Below, one piece after another: positions 34,440 through 46,104 of a DNA stretch of 64,000 nt. Made by a program: the position numbers and the translations under genes. The first letter of the stretch is position 1. Every line of letters starts with the position of its first letter. This stretch comes from Epiperipatus broadwayi. Its lineage: Eukaryota > Onychophora > Udeonychophora > Euonychophora > Peripatidae. The notes under the pieces are model-generated. The model saw only the letters and a list, made by a program, of their open reading frames with translations, made no database searches and was not told the DNA's origin. Location of the stretch: NCBI GenBank assembly GCA_028023455.1, contig JAQFVV010000184.1:1052001-1116000 (forward strand). Direction: 5' to 3'.

Positions 34440-36430
34440 CACACATGCTGTTACATTATTCTAATAAAATTAGAAATTAAAAATAAAAAAGTTCACAAAT
34501 AAAAGTTTGTTTTTCAGAATTAAAAATTGAAAATTAAAAGTCATCTAAACTACTATATATATAAAATCGCACAGATAGAAAATTATTAAAAGAAAACTTT
34601 ATTTTAAAAAAAAGTATTTTAAACTTAAATTTTCAACAAAAACTTAAAGATTTAAAGGTAAAAATATATTTTTAAGAATGTACAAAATTTAATTACTTAC
34701 TATTGTGTAAAAGGCTACAAATGGAAATGATTATTTTTTTAATTAGTTTTAAGTAAAGTAGCCCTTGGGCATCTCAAAATTTATAATTAAAGGTCAGATA
34801 GGAGAGAAAAGCAATAAGAACAGAATAGCCAATAAAAAAATCCTCAGAAAATGGACCACAGTGAAAGAATCATCATCATCATGATATTATGTCCAGTTAA
34901 TCTGAATTTTAAGATAAAAAGGAAAAGATTGGAAATAAAATATTATGTGTGCTATATGTGTTAGTTCTGGGAGAGTTGAAAAAGAAGGGATTGAAAAGAC
35001 ACACTTTCAATCCCTTAAGTTTTTCCAAAGGAAAGAAAATGAAGTATCATTTTCCTACATTATGGATACCAGGGGTCCTGTGATAAATTCATGCAAAGAG
35101 CTATACCAGCTAGAGCAAAGGCCCTCCAGATGAATACCAATAGAATGGCAAACAACATACCAGTCTCCCCAGGATGCCATAGGAATTAGAAACAAAGGAA
35201 TCCAAATTATAAGCAACTAAAAAGTATGGCCTTACTCTTTTAAAACCATAAGAACTTTATATAACTAATGAACTTTAAATAGAAAACTTTTCCAGTATTT
35301 AAATAGAAATAGAAATTCCTATCTGACCAAACTAAATCATTTATTAATAATTATTTTTATTACATGTATTTTTAAATCATTTCCATTAATTTATTTATTT
35401 TTTTGTCTTTTGAGCTTTTATTATGATTTTTTTTTATTAAGCTAAAAACTTTAAATCACGTTAAATTTAAGTTGGGTAAGGATAGCTGCATAGATCATAA
35501 AGTTATGTTAGTTTAATTAAAGGAAGGATTAATCTTAGGTTATTTGTTTCCACATTTAAATTGGGTTAATGGTTTGGATGTATTGGTGTAATTAGTAAAT
35601 GCAGCATGAAGATCTGCTACATGCAGGATCACATTATATGCCGCACTTGGGCAAAATAGTCCCATTTTTTTACTGACCATCGAAAGCAGATGGTATTCTC
35701 TGCTCCTTGGATCACCCCCTTACCCTATGAATGGGATAGTAAGATGGCAAAAAGAACTGCAATCCCTTCCTGTGGAGTTATTTTTTTATTGTTCTCACCA
35801 GACAGATGAAGCATTTCTGTACTAAACAAGGAACATTTCTTCTAAATAACCATGCTGTTTAGATGTACATTTCTGATAGTATGATAGTGTGCTGTCATAT
35901 TCATGCTGCATTGAATACATTGATATATCAGAGAGATTGGCATTAGTTTGACTATGAACTTTTGGCCTAGGGTTAAATAGGGGATATAGAATATTTTCTT
36001 TTTCAAAAGCAATGTATGTAGTCTATCCATACTCGACATTAATAAACAATTAATCCCATCTGTGCAAACTTCTAAAATAAAAGGTTAAAATGTAAATTAA
36101 ATTAAGTTCTAAAGTAAAAGTTATACAAAACTAAATAATGCAAATTTTATATATGTGCAAAATAAATGTTTCTGTGTATTGTTAATCTGGCAGTGGCTTA
36201 TTCTTATTTTTTATTATCTTTCTTTCTTTATAATAAAATATATTTATCTCTGCTGCTCCATGAGCTAGTGACTGGGGCATTTTGGTTATATTTATAAAAT
36301 AAAAATTGGGTCTTAACAATAAGTATCTGCCTACTATATAAATTTTCCAGGTTTGAATGGCTTGGTGGTGTCCTTGTATGGCAGATATGATAAGACTCCA
36401 ATACACCCTGACCATTATAATATAAAATAT
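34440..36430 (+). repeat. Repeat U, copy 1
   Basis: Inverted relative to 43912-46104. Shared landmarks in order are: AATCGCACAGAT, TGATTATTT/AATGATTGTTT context, the AAGGGATTGAA hairpin, TCTGACCAAACTAAAT, AAATCATTTCCATT, TTGAATACATYRATATATCAGA, CATACTCGACA and GGCAGTGGCTTATT, ending near ATTATAATATA. No protein frame is shared by the two copies, so it appears non-coding: possibly a long LTR or a large non-autonomous element. Gaps differ between copies. Confidence 0.65.
34985..35016. repeat. Conserved 12-bp hairpin in repeat U (copy 1)
   Basis: AAGGGATTGAAA and TTTCAATCCCTT enclose an 8-nt loop. The same hairpin is kept in the inverted copy at 45524-45558 although the loop differs. Confidence 0.8.
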
Positions 36431-37329
36431 ATAGCATAAAATTTACTTAAATATATTGGGAATAAAAATACATAGAAATATGTACATCTGTCAATATGAT
36501 GCAACAATAATGTATTTTTCTGATATTTACATGAGCAGTATATAAATGTATCAGGTAAAACTTGAAAAAAAAAATTCCAAGTTTGCAATTAGACTTAGAA
36601 TTATTCTATTAGAAACTGGCCCATTCTCCCCACCTGACAATTTGAATGCCTAGGAATGAATTCTCTTTTATTGTTTTTCTATTAGGGATGTTGAGAAACT
36701 TTTTGTACTATAGTGGACTACTTTTTATCAATATAAATATAAATTTATACAAATCTATAATGTTCATAATACTAAGTTTCTTTATGAAAATATAATAAAC
36801 AGTTCTTGATTAGTATATATTGGGAATTCTATGATTCATAAATTTGCAAAATAGCTGGTATGTGATAAAATTCATCTTTTTAACAAATCTATCAACTTAC
36901 ACATTATTCATGTTATCATATCATTTCACTCAATCTTAATGCTAAATATGTTTCTGTTCTATATAGCATTGTTATATCTTATTATTTTAAAATATAACAT
37001 CTAAAATGTCTCCAATGTTGATTTTCAATTACTAATTAGAACATTTTCTTCCTTGACTGCAAAAAAAATTATTTACACTAAAGCTATTTTCAAAATTTAT
37101 GACAAAAATTTATCAACAATTAATATGCCTGTTTTAATAACAGTTATTAGCAAGCATAAGAAATGGTGATCATGTGATGTTTATTGGCTTAAAACCAATC
37201 CTGCCTAATAGGATAGTGATGGCTGTGGTTAGTAAAGAATCAAAGACACCAAAATGTGTAGGTTTATAAGCTAATGAACTTGGATTGAAAATATTAGAAT
37301 ATTTTCAAATTTAAGACTCATAGAGTTAA
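36431..37329. other. Spacer, no gene seen
   Basis: AT-rich. No supported frame, RNA gene or paired repeat. Confidence 0.45.
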
Positions 37330-37555
37330 GTAGAGATAAAAGGTTGCTGCTGAAGGGTTGCATTATATCCTAAGATCTAGATGCAATGCTCTCAGATTCA
37401 AGACTCCTCACTGATAAAGGCCACAAGCCAAAAACTAGTCTGGGATATTGGATGAGTAGGCACTAGATGGGGATTTTATGCACAAGTCTTCTGGCATCCA
37501 TCGATTACTCTGGCTTGCATTGCATGGCAATACATATAGGGAGTTTTTCCTATTT
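37330..37555 (+). repeat. SINE-like repeat, second subfamily, copy 1
   Basis: Box-A-like wording (GGTTGCTGCTGAAGGGTTGC, near 37342) is followed by a box-B-like GATTCAAGACTCC (37395-37407). Then comes a hairpin, CTGATAAAGGCCACAAGCC with AAAAAC, at 37411-37435, flanked by AGACT/AGTCT. A related copy lies at 51361-51510 with CTGATGAAG...GAAAC. The tail TCTTCTGGCATCCATCGATTACT matches TGGAGTCTACTGATTACTC in that copy. The RTE-like LINE inserted just beyond its 3' end. Confidence 0.45.
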
Positions 37556-37563
37556 AAATAAGT
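37556..37563. repeat. Target-site duplication of the RTE-like LINE, left copy
   Basis: AAATAAGT here matches 40359-40366 exactly. It lies directly beside the LINE's CAATCAATCAAT tail. Confidence 0.8.
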
Positions 37564-37622
37564 CAATCAATCAATAGTAGTCTGTCCAATAGACAGGTCC
37601 AAAGAGTAGTCACTACAGCAGT

Positions 37623-38404
37623 TCATCTATTCTTCCATTCCATTCTCTTCCTTGCCCATCTCCTCAATTCCACATAAGCCTTTCCATCTCTTATATCATC
37701 CAATAATGTCAATCTCTTCCATCCCCTCTTTTTAATTCCACTCACCATTCCCTCCAAAACATCTTTCACTAAACTATAATCTCTTCTTAATATATGTCCA
37801 ATCCAGTTTCTCTTTTTCTCTCTGATATTTTCAATCAATCTTCTTTCCTCATAACTCTTTTCAAAACTTCTTCATTTGTTACCCTATTCATCCAACTGAT
37901 GTTTTCCATTTTTCTCCATGTCCACATCTCAAAAGCTTCCAAACATTTCTTAATTCTATTACTCAATGTCCATGTCTCACAACCATACAGTAATACACTC
38001 CACACATAACATTTAATTAATCTCTTTCTTAATTCTCTTTCCATAGGTCCACAAAATATCTTCTTTCTCTTTACAAATGTCACCTTTGCCAATGCTATTC
38101 TTCTTTTAACTTCATCTTCACTTCTTCCATCTTCACTCAACCAACTACCCAAATATCTAAATCCCTTCATCTGTTGAACCATGTCATCATGGGTTCCAAT
38201 TTGCAGTCTTTTTGCATCTCTCCCTATCCATAAACACTTAGTCTTTTCAATATTAATCTTCATTCCATATGCGATACATCCTTCTTCCAATTTATTCAAC
38301 ATATTCTGAAGATCCTTTTCCTCCTCAGCAATAAGAGCCATATCATCTGCAAATCTTATACACTTTATTATTCTCCCTCCAACATTTGCTCCTCCACAAT
38401 CCAA
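37623..38404 (-). pseudogene. C-terminal RT and tail of the RTE-like LINE
   Basis: The first frame (38404-37835, 189 codons) holds CIRFADDMALIAE with the catalytic FADD box at residues 18-21. It continues with KTKCLWIGRD, the YLGSWLSEDG thumb motif and LLYGCETWTLS. A frame change near 37838 leads into the last segment (37838-37623), with KRNWIGHILRRD and LLDDIRDGKAY, then a stop. These tail motifs are standard after the RT in RTE/BovB-like elements. The catalytic aspartates are intact, but the enzyme cannot be made as one chain. Confidence 0.8.
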
Positions 38405-38554
38405 TAATTATTTAGCATATCTTCTAAATAAATATTAAACAAAACAGGTGACATACTACACCCTTGCCTAACTCCACTTTCTATATTCACTTCATCAGTC
38501 TCATTACACCCAAATCTAACTCATCCTTTGACCATTATACATAGTCCATATCAA
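38405..38554 (-). pseudogene. Frameshifted RT motif B region of the RTE-like LINE
   Basis: In another minus-strand frame this gap reads VNIESGVRQGCSMSPVLFNI, then YLEDMLNNY. It contains the 'G.RQGC.lSP.LFN.Y' motif B. The protein is therefore continuous apart from frameshifts near 38550 and 38405. Confidence 0.75.
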
Positions 38555-40358
38555 TCATCTTTCTTTCCAAAATACTCCTTTATCTCTTAAGATAGACATC
38601 AGTTTATTCCAGCTTACTCTATCAAATGCCTTTTCTAAATCCATAAAACATATATCAATTCCTTTATCTCTTTCAATATATCTTTCTGCAATTATCCTAA
38701 CAATACCAATAGCATCTCTTGTGCTTTTCCCTTTCCGAAAACCAAACTGTTCTTCATCAATATAATAATCAACCTTCCCATAAATCCTTTGAGTTAAAAT
38801 CCTCAATAACACTTTAGAAACATGAGACAACAAACTTATTGTCCTATACTCTTCACATTTAACAGCTTTATTCTTTTTAGCAATTGGAATCACTATAGTT
38901 CTTAAAAAATCTTCAGGCCAAACTCCACTATTATATATCAAATTGCAAAGTCCAACTATTTCCTTCATAGTAAATTCTCCCATTTCTCTCAAAAATTCTA
39001 TAGGTACTGCATCAAATCCAACAGCCTTACCATTCTTCATTTGTGTGATTGCCTTTCTTACTTCATCCGGCAATATGTCCATACCTCTATCATCTATTGC
39101 AACATCTTCATTTTCAAGTTCATAACCAATTGAATTATTTCCTCTACTAAACAGATACCGAATATATTCTTCCCATCTTTTTAATATATCATTACTATCA
39201 GTTAACCTTCTTCCATTCTTATCTGCAATCTCACTTACTACCCATGTCTTTTTCTCCCAAGTGATACTTCGTATTCTATCAAATGCCAGATCATATCTTT
39301 TCATCTGTTGAAGCCTTTCTATCTCTTTACATTCTTGCTCCAACCACTTTTCTTTTGCTAAATCTGTTTCTCTTCTCAATTCATTATTAAATTTCCTATA
39401 TGCCTTTTGCCCTTCCTCAGTATTTACATTCTTCCATCGTCTCCGCACTTCCATCTTTTCCAACATACCTTCAGTTATCCAAGGTCGTTTCGCTTTTCTC
39501 ACATGAATAATACCTATTTCATCTTTTGCTATTTTCAAGAATCCTTTTTTAATTCTATTCCAATACTCATCAGAGCCATTAATATATTTCCCATCTTGAA
39601 CAATTCTTTTAAATTCATTTTCACATACTAAACCAAATTTTCCCTTTTCCATTTGTCTCAATTTATCCAAGTCCCATCTTGTATATCTTTTCCCTCTTTT
39701 AATTCTTTTTAAACTCAGCTTTAATATAGCCATCACCAAATTATGATTTGAATCTATATCAGCACCAGGCAAAGCATGTGAACCCTTAATAGCATTCTTA
39801 TATCTATCCTGAATCAATATATAATCAATTTGATAACGTTCTTTGTTACCTGGAGCTTTCCATGTATACAATCTTCTAATATGATTTTTAAAACAAGTGT
39901 TTGCAATGACAAACCCATTGTCTTTACAAAATTGTACAAGTCGACTACCCCTTTCATTTCTTTTTCCAATACCATAATTTCCAACAATTTTTCCTTCCCT
40001 ATCTTTCCCCACAACAGCATTCCAATCCCCCAATAGCAAAATACATGATTTTTTTCCTTCACATTGAATACTTTCTTCTATCTTCTCATACATTTCATCA
40101 ATTTCAATATCATCATGACTACTAGTTGGCATATAAACTTGTACAATTACCAAATCTCTAGGACTTGCATTTATTCTCATCACCATCAACCTATCGTTAA
40201 TACCATCAACCTTTGCCACACTATTCCATATTTTCTTCCTCACAGCAATGCCAACTCCATTAATTGACCTATCACCACCTGAATAAAACAACTTTACATC
40301 TCCACTACTTACTTCTCCACATCCCTCCCATCTCACTTCACTTAATCCCATAACATCA
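38555..40358 (-). pseudogene. Endonuclease and N-terminal RT part of the RTE-like LINE
   Basis: About 600 codons open without interruption. The endonuclease portion holds MGLSEVRWEG (residues 1-10), LLGDWNAVVG (106-115), RYQIDYI (172-178) and DSNHNLV (200-206). The last replaces the usual SDH catalytic triad with SNH, so the endonuclease would be impaired even before truncation. RT follows in the C-terminal 170 residues: NGKAVGFDAVP, TISLLSHVSKVLL, EQFGFRKGKSTRDA and FMDLEKAFDRVSW (motif A with its catalytic Asp). The frame ends shortly after motif A through a frameshift. The first Met is not the real start; D-V codons precede it at the truncation point. Confidence 0.85.
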
Positions 40359-40366
40359 AATAAGTA
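40359..40366. repeat. Target-site duplication of the RTE-like LINE, right copy
   Basis: AAATAAGT, identical to 37556-37563, directly follows the 5'-truncated end of the LINE. Confidence 0.8.
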
Positions 40367-43300
40367 TAAAATAAGAATAGATAAACATTCAAATTCTTAT
40401 TATCTATCAAGAGATGCTATTATAAAACCTAAAATCTAGAGAAAAAGTATAGAAATCTAAATATTAATAAGTCAAACTTGAAAAAAAAGTCACTTAAAAA
40501 AACTCTATAACAAGTGAATTATGATGCAATTTGTTAATCAATAAAAGCATTATATATTTATAAGCATTGATTTAAAGCTAATGATTCATATACAAAATAA
40601 TTAAAGCATAAATATTATCATGTTAGTAGTAGTTAGTTATAATCAAAAAATGCATATATATGCATACACACATTTTATTTCATTTACATTAGGAATACTA
40701 ATTATACAGGTTCTTATTTTAGCAACAATTTCATTTTACACTAGTCTATTTAATGTGACATATCAACCTACAATCTTTCATTTTACTTCAATCTTGCAAA
40801 AGTAATTTATTTTAAATCAAAAAAGCAATAAAGTAAGTTTATTTCCTGAGAAAATAATTTGATAACAAATGAGTGACTTTTTACGAATGGATAATATAAT
40901 TGTAATTAATAAGAAAGAATACTGAAATTAAAGAAACCTCAATAAAAATGCTATAAAATTAGTTTTTGTTAATATATTTGTATGTTTGTTCTCTACATAG
41001 ACAGCTAGAATAACTAAATAACAATATTATTATTATCAAGTGAATTTATTTTATCATCATTAATGGCAGTTCTTATCATTGCTTGCCATCCTTTTAATAC
41101 AATGTATTTCAACATCTCAATGCCACATCTATGACATAAACTCTAATAAATCTTTATATCTGTAGAAAATTTTGAAATAAATAAGGAGATTAATATAGCA
41201 TTTATTACATATAAATGAAATGAAACTTTTTATATTCTTTAGTGAATCTTATCACATCACTAACTTCAAATGCTTGACATTTTATTTTGTATTATGTAGA
41301 CAAATTGGGAATTAAGATCATAAATAGAGGCAATATAGTTAATAGCAATTGTCAAGATTTGTAATTTCATCTAGTTGAAAATGATTATAAAGCAATTTTT
41401 ATTTCTTATTTGGATTGGATGTATTCTTTCACAGAGAAAAATTTTTGAGATTGTTGATAGATCAATCTTAAAAGATATAATCACATCTCTTTTTTAGCCA
41501 AAATTCTCAATGAGCAAAACAATAGATATTAAATGGCAGTATACAAAATCTTATAATAGTTTTCTGCCTAAATTGTCTTCTAACATGAATCATTATTTTT
41601 TATGCAGTCTTATCTTTTACTTTTTTCTTGCTATTCAAAGCCAATGATTTCAAAATCAAAGATTTGGAATTCAGACCAATCAATGTGCATAGCAGTAATT
41701 TTAAATTTAAATGATTTCAGTTTCAAATCTGACTTCAAACAGTTTTCATATTCCTTTCAACTCTAGAAGTCACATAACACAAATTGAATGGGCAGATTGT
41801 GCTAGAACTTCCAGATTCTTATAACCAGAGTTATATATAATTTGATTTTCATCATTCTTCTCCACTTTGTGACTGTCGCTGACCTTTTCATTAAAATTGT
41901 TAGATGGTTAATGCTATATAATTTGCTTGATTTAGGTTTACAATCTTAATTTGAACAAACTAGATTTTTAAATGCAAGCCAAGCAACTTGTATAACTATA
42001 TAGATCTGGTACTAAGATAGTTTAATTCTACACTTAAATTGTCTTAGTTCTGATCTAACTACAAATCCTTTCACATTCCTTCCAACTTTAGAAATCAGAA
42101 TATAAACAATAGGTAAATTCAAGAGACACTAAGTAGCAGATAAGTCACTTCACTTGAAAAGCCATTTACTTTGAATAGCAAGTCAAAAGTTAAAATTAGC
42201 CTAATATAAAAAAGTGTAAATCCACTGTCTACTATCAGAAGATCAATTATTTATTAAGTGATATTAAATTCTGAAAAAAAGTGTTATTTATTATTCATTA
42301 ATTTATTTATTATTATATTGTAGCTTCTGGATTTGAAAAAGAGAAGTTACTATTAGCTTTAATAGAAAAATTAATATTAATAAAAAAAGATTGCAATTTA
42401 ATCTTAACAAATCTTTCTTGACAAAATAAAAATAAAATAATGCAAATAGATTTTTTAATTAAATTAATTAGCTTGATCTCATTTATATTTGTAACAGACA
42501 CATTGTTTACTTTTTCAGAAATTGTTCTGCAAAATCTGAGGGGGGGGGTTAAGCATCAAAGAAGACATATATTTTACTTTTCATAACTTTATTAACTTTA
42601 TTGGTTACAAAGATCTAACAATAATGAAACCCTAAGTAAAGTATGAGACCACAATTCAGATAGGGGGTGTGTGTCGATAATCATATTTTACATTTCAACT
42701 AACTTTATTAATTATAAAGATCTATCAATAATTGAATAATAAAAAATATATTAGTCCATAGTTACAAAGGATTCACTTTTTTCATTAGATATACTCAAGT
42801 TTTTTATCTGATATTCTTCCATTTCTAAATAATTTTAATACTTTATGTCCTATTATTATTTCCAAGGAATAAAAAATATATTCATTTTTCTGATGAAAGT
42901 ATATCCTGTATAGTTATGCTACCAGAGTAGCATGACTAAAATATTCTAACAAAATCCAAAATGCGAATGGAATTATATTTTTAAAACTGGAGAAAATAAC
43001 AGAGAAAATCCTTATATGTATAATATATTAATCTATTATGATGAGAAAAAGTAAATAGATAAAATAATATGACTGATAAACAAAGTTTCAAGGATTAAAC
43101 TAAATTATAGAGATTTAATTTCAAACTTCATATACCTCAAAATATCATTTTTAGTTAATAACCAAATATTCATATATTTTTCATTAATTTAATGTAATAA
43201 TAGAAAGCTGGTTTCATCAAAAGTTTGAAAGATGTAGCAAATTTTCCCACACAATATGATCATACGAAGTTTGAAAACTGTCATTTATTATGTAATGAAA

Positions 43301-43596
43301 TTTTATTTATACTTAAAACAATATTTCAAATAAAAAAACATCTTTCTAATTCAATTTTAAAAATTTATATGTAAACCATCACAGAATACTAATATTAAAT
43401 TAGACTTAAAGTTCTATGCTTTAAATTTTATTTTTAAATAATAAAATCTGATTTAAAAGAAATTATTCTCTATGAATTATATTTAAAAATATATATCTAA
43501 ATTACTTTTTTGAAGATATAATCAAATGCATATAAATCTGAACTACTTTGATATTATAAGGTAGACCAATATTTGACTGAAGGTTTGTGAAAATGG
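40367..43596. other. Spacer with two weak tandem/direct repeats
   Basis: No gene recognised. 42567-42635 and 42681-42740 are imperfect copies (TATTTTACxTTTCA...TTTATTAA...AAAGATCTA), each preceded by a G-run (nine G at 42540-42548; five G near 42664). About 41715-41770 and 42045-42100 share 'TTCAAATC/TTCTGATC ... CCTTxCAACTxTAGAAxTCA' wording. The remainder is AT-rich without structure I can support. Confidence 0.4.
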
Positions 43597-43912
43597 TATA
43601 TTATTAGATGTAATATGTTGGACAATTTCCATCATCTATGAGTGAATGTCGAATGCATAGAAAATTTTAAACTTTATTTAAACTTTTTTGTTAGTAATAT
43701 TACACAAATAGACAACACAGGCTAGTAATTAAACAATGTTTCGAGAGCATTATTCTCCACTCTTCTTCAGGTGTTGCTGGCCTATATGCACAGTGACAAT
43801 ATTCACTTAGAAGTTGAACTCGCACTTTTAGATTCTTGAATATCGAATTTAAGGCAAACGCTCTACCAACTGAGCTATTCTTTCAAAGGCAACATATAGT
43901 AGAAATTTGATA
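43597..43912 (-). repeat. tRNA-headed repeat with hairpin body (SINE or Penelope pLTR), copy 1
   Basis: On the minus strand, TAGCTCAGTTGGTAGAGC (a full box A) is followed about 50 nt on by GCGAGTTCAACTTC (box-B-like). Next is a body with CAACACCTGAAGAAG, then CTCTCGAAAC, then GTGTTG, and finally AATAAAGTTTAAAATTTTCT. The same sequence in opposite orientation is at 50226-50565. Pol III boxes suggest transcription from this strand. It joins repeat U copy 2 directly. No tRNA cloverleaf can be closed. Confidence 0.65.
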
Positions 43913-46104
43913 TATATATTATAACGATCCAGAGAAAGCTACTTAATGTCATCTGCACTACAGGGTCCATCTAGGCATTTGAACCTAGAAAAATTTATAA
44001 AGTAGGCAGATACGTAAGTCAAAAAAAATTTTTTTTATTTTATTTATATATTTTGATATCCGGTCGTTAACCCATGTCACTAGCTCAGGGAGTAGCAGAG
44101 ATTTAATAATATAATATCTTATCTAATTATATTTCAATATTAAAAAATAAATAAAATAAGCCACTGCCAGTAATTAAAATACAAAAATTTATTTACGCAC
44201 ATATATATATATATAAGATTTAACATTATTATTTTAATATGTTTACTTTAACATTATTTTTACTTTTATTTTAGATTATTAATTTACATTTTAAATTTTA
44301 TACTATTATTAGTTTGCACAGATTTGTTTAAAAATGTTGAGTATAGATCGGTTACATAGATTCCACGGTCAAAAACATTTCAAAATAAACATAAACGATC
44401 AAAATATAAAATCATTGATACCATCAATTGCAGAGGGAAATTTATAAGTAACCCAATAGCATTCACCATAAGATGCTTGCATTGACACCAATAACATAAA
44501 AGACCTCCGAATAAATACATTTTAGATACTCACCGTAAGGTATCATTATTTATCGAATGTCTATATATTTTGATCAAATATGAAAACCCAAAACATAATT
44601 AACCGATAACTAATCCATGCAAGCGTCTATAAACAACTTAAATTTAATGTATTTTTATTTAGTGTCGAGTATGAATGGACTACATAGATTTGCATTTGAA
44701 AATAAAACATTCTATCCCTATTTAACTTTAGCTAAAAGTTCACAGTCAAACTGGCATCAATCCATCTGATATATTGATGTATTCAATGTAATATGAAATA
44801 CGGCAGCACAAAAAGTTAAGAGAAGAAATTGCCTCTCGTCAGAAAGGAATACCACATCTATCTGACAAGAAGAGCAATAAAAAAAAACTCCATAGAAAGG
44901 AACTGCATTCTCCATCTTATAATTCCTTCCATAGGCAAATGAAAGTATGCAGTGTATACTAGCGATTCTGCCCGTAGTGAATCTTGCATTACATCTACTA
45001 ACTACACCAATATATCCAATCCATTGACCCAATTCAACAACGACACAAATAACCTTAGATTACCCTCCCCTAATATAACTTTACAAATCTATACAGCCAT
45101 TCATGCCCGACTTAAGTTTAACATTGATATATTTTAATTTATCGGAAAACAGAAATCATAATAAAACTTAAAGAACAAAAAATATAAATGGAAATGATTT
45201 AAAATAATAAAAAAAATACATCAAATAACACTATTAATAAAGAATTTAGTTTGGTCAGATAGGATTCTATTGCATTATTTACTAAAAGGTTTTAAAATTT
45301 AGAGTTCTTATTTTTTCAAGTGAATATAAAGTTCTTACGATTTTTAAAATGTCCAACTTTATCCGTTGCTTGCCATGAACATGAATTCCCATGCCGTTCT
45401 AAAGGGATTGATATTCTGTGGGCCGATTTATTTATCCATCCGGAGGTTTTTGCTTTAACTGGTCCTCAATGTAAAAAATGATAGTTCATTTCTCTTTCTT
45501 TCTTAGCAGAACTGAAGGGATTGAAGAGTGCGTCTTTTCAATCCCTTCTCCTTCACCTCCGCACTAACACATATCTGTCTACTCTTTTCTAATAACTAAT
45601 TAATTCTTTTATTTTCAAACCTTTCCTTTTATAATAATTTTGTGGATTAACTCAACATTACATCATGATGGTGAAAACCTTTTCGTTGAGGTCCGATTTG
45701 AGGGATTTCTTTCATTGGCTATTAGTTTCTATTGTTTTCCTATCTGACCATTGCTTTTACATTTAAATGCCCAAGGCTAGTTTACATTTAGCTAATTAAA
45801 ACAATCATTTCCATTTTTAATTAATTAATGTGTTTTCCAAAATTAAAGATATATTTTTATCTCTAAATCTTTTTAAATTTTTGCTTTTAAAATATTTTTT
45901 CTATTTTTAATAAAGTTTTATTTTAACAATTTTTTCATCTGTGCGATTTTATATCTATACGAGTTTAAAATGATTTTTTTAATTTCAATTTTTAATTCTT
46001 AAAAAGACAGTTTTATTTGAGAACTGTTATTCTTTTCATGTTTACTAATAAAAAAACAATGTAACGTTGTCTGTGCTCGTTACAATGTATATATATATAT
46101 TGTA
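43912..46104 (-). repeat. Repeat U, copy 2 (inverted)
   Basis: Reverse-complement partner of 34440-36430 with the same order of landmarks. Its outer end is TACAAT(GTAT/AT)nATTGTA at 46081-46104, matching the AT palindromes beside copy 1. An additional partial self-repeat (about 44341-44400 versus 44660-44720, 'GxGTATxxATxGxxTACATAGATT') is present only here. It is richer in CpG words than most of the window. Non-coding in all frames inspected. Confidence 0.65.
45524..45558. repeat. Conserved hairpin in repeat U (copy 2)
   Basis: GAAGGGATTGAA and TTCAATCCCTTC pair across an 11-nt loop, the counterpart of 34985-35016. Confidence 0.8.

Larger units (their letters stand above)
37564..40358 (-). 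mobile_element. RTE-like LINE, 5'-truncated, with target-site duplication
   Basis: A 2795-bp insertion flanked by AAATAAGT. The 3' end (low coordinates) is a (ATTG)n-type tail read on the minus strand, typical of RTE elements, which end in short simple repeats and not poly(A). The 5' end falls inside the endonuclease, just before DVMGLSEVRW, so the first part of the polyprotein was never copied. The domain order is endonuclease, RT, and a C-terminal region with WIGHILRRD, as in RTE-like elements of many animals. At least three frameshifts break it. It is the least decayed coding element in the window. Confidence 0.85.

Noticed and set aside
38943-40267. Plus-strand frames of 60-75 codons across 38943-40267
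   Set aside because: They are antisense shadows of the RTE-like LINE coding strand; the minus strand has the recognisable domains.
43811-43889. Functional tRNA gene on the minus strand
   Set aside because: Box A is perfect, but acceptor, anticodon and T stems cannot be closed, and the same sequence recurs at 50255-50335 as part of a longer repeat.
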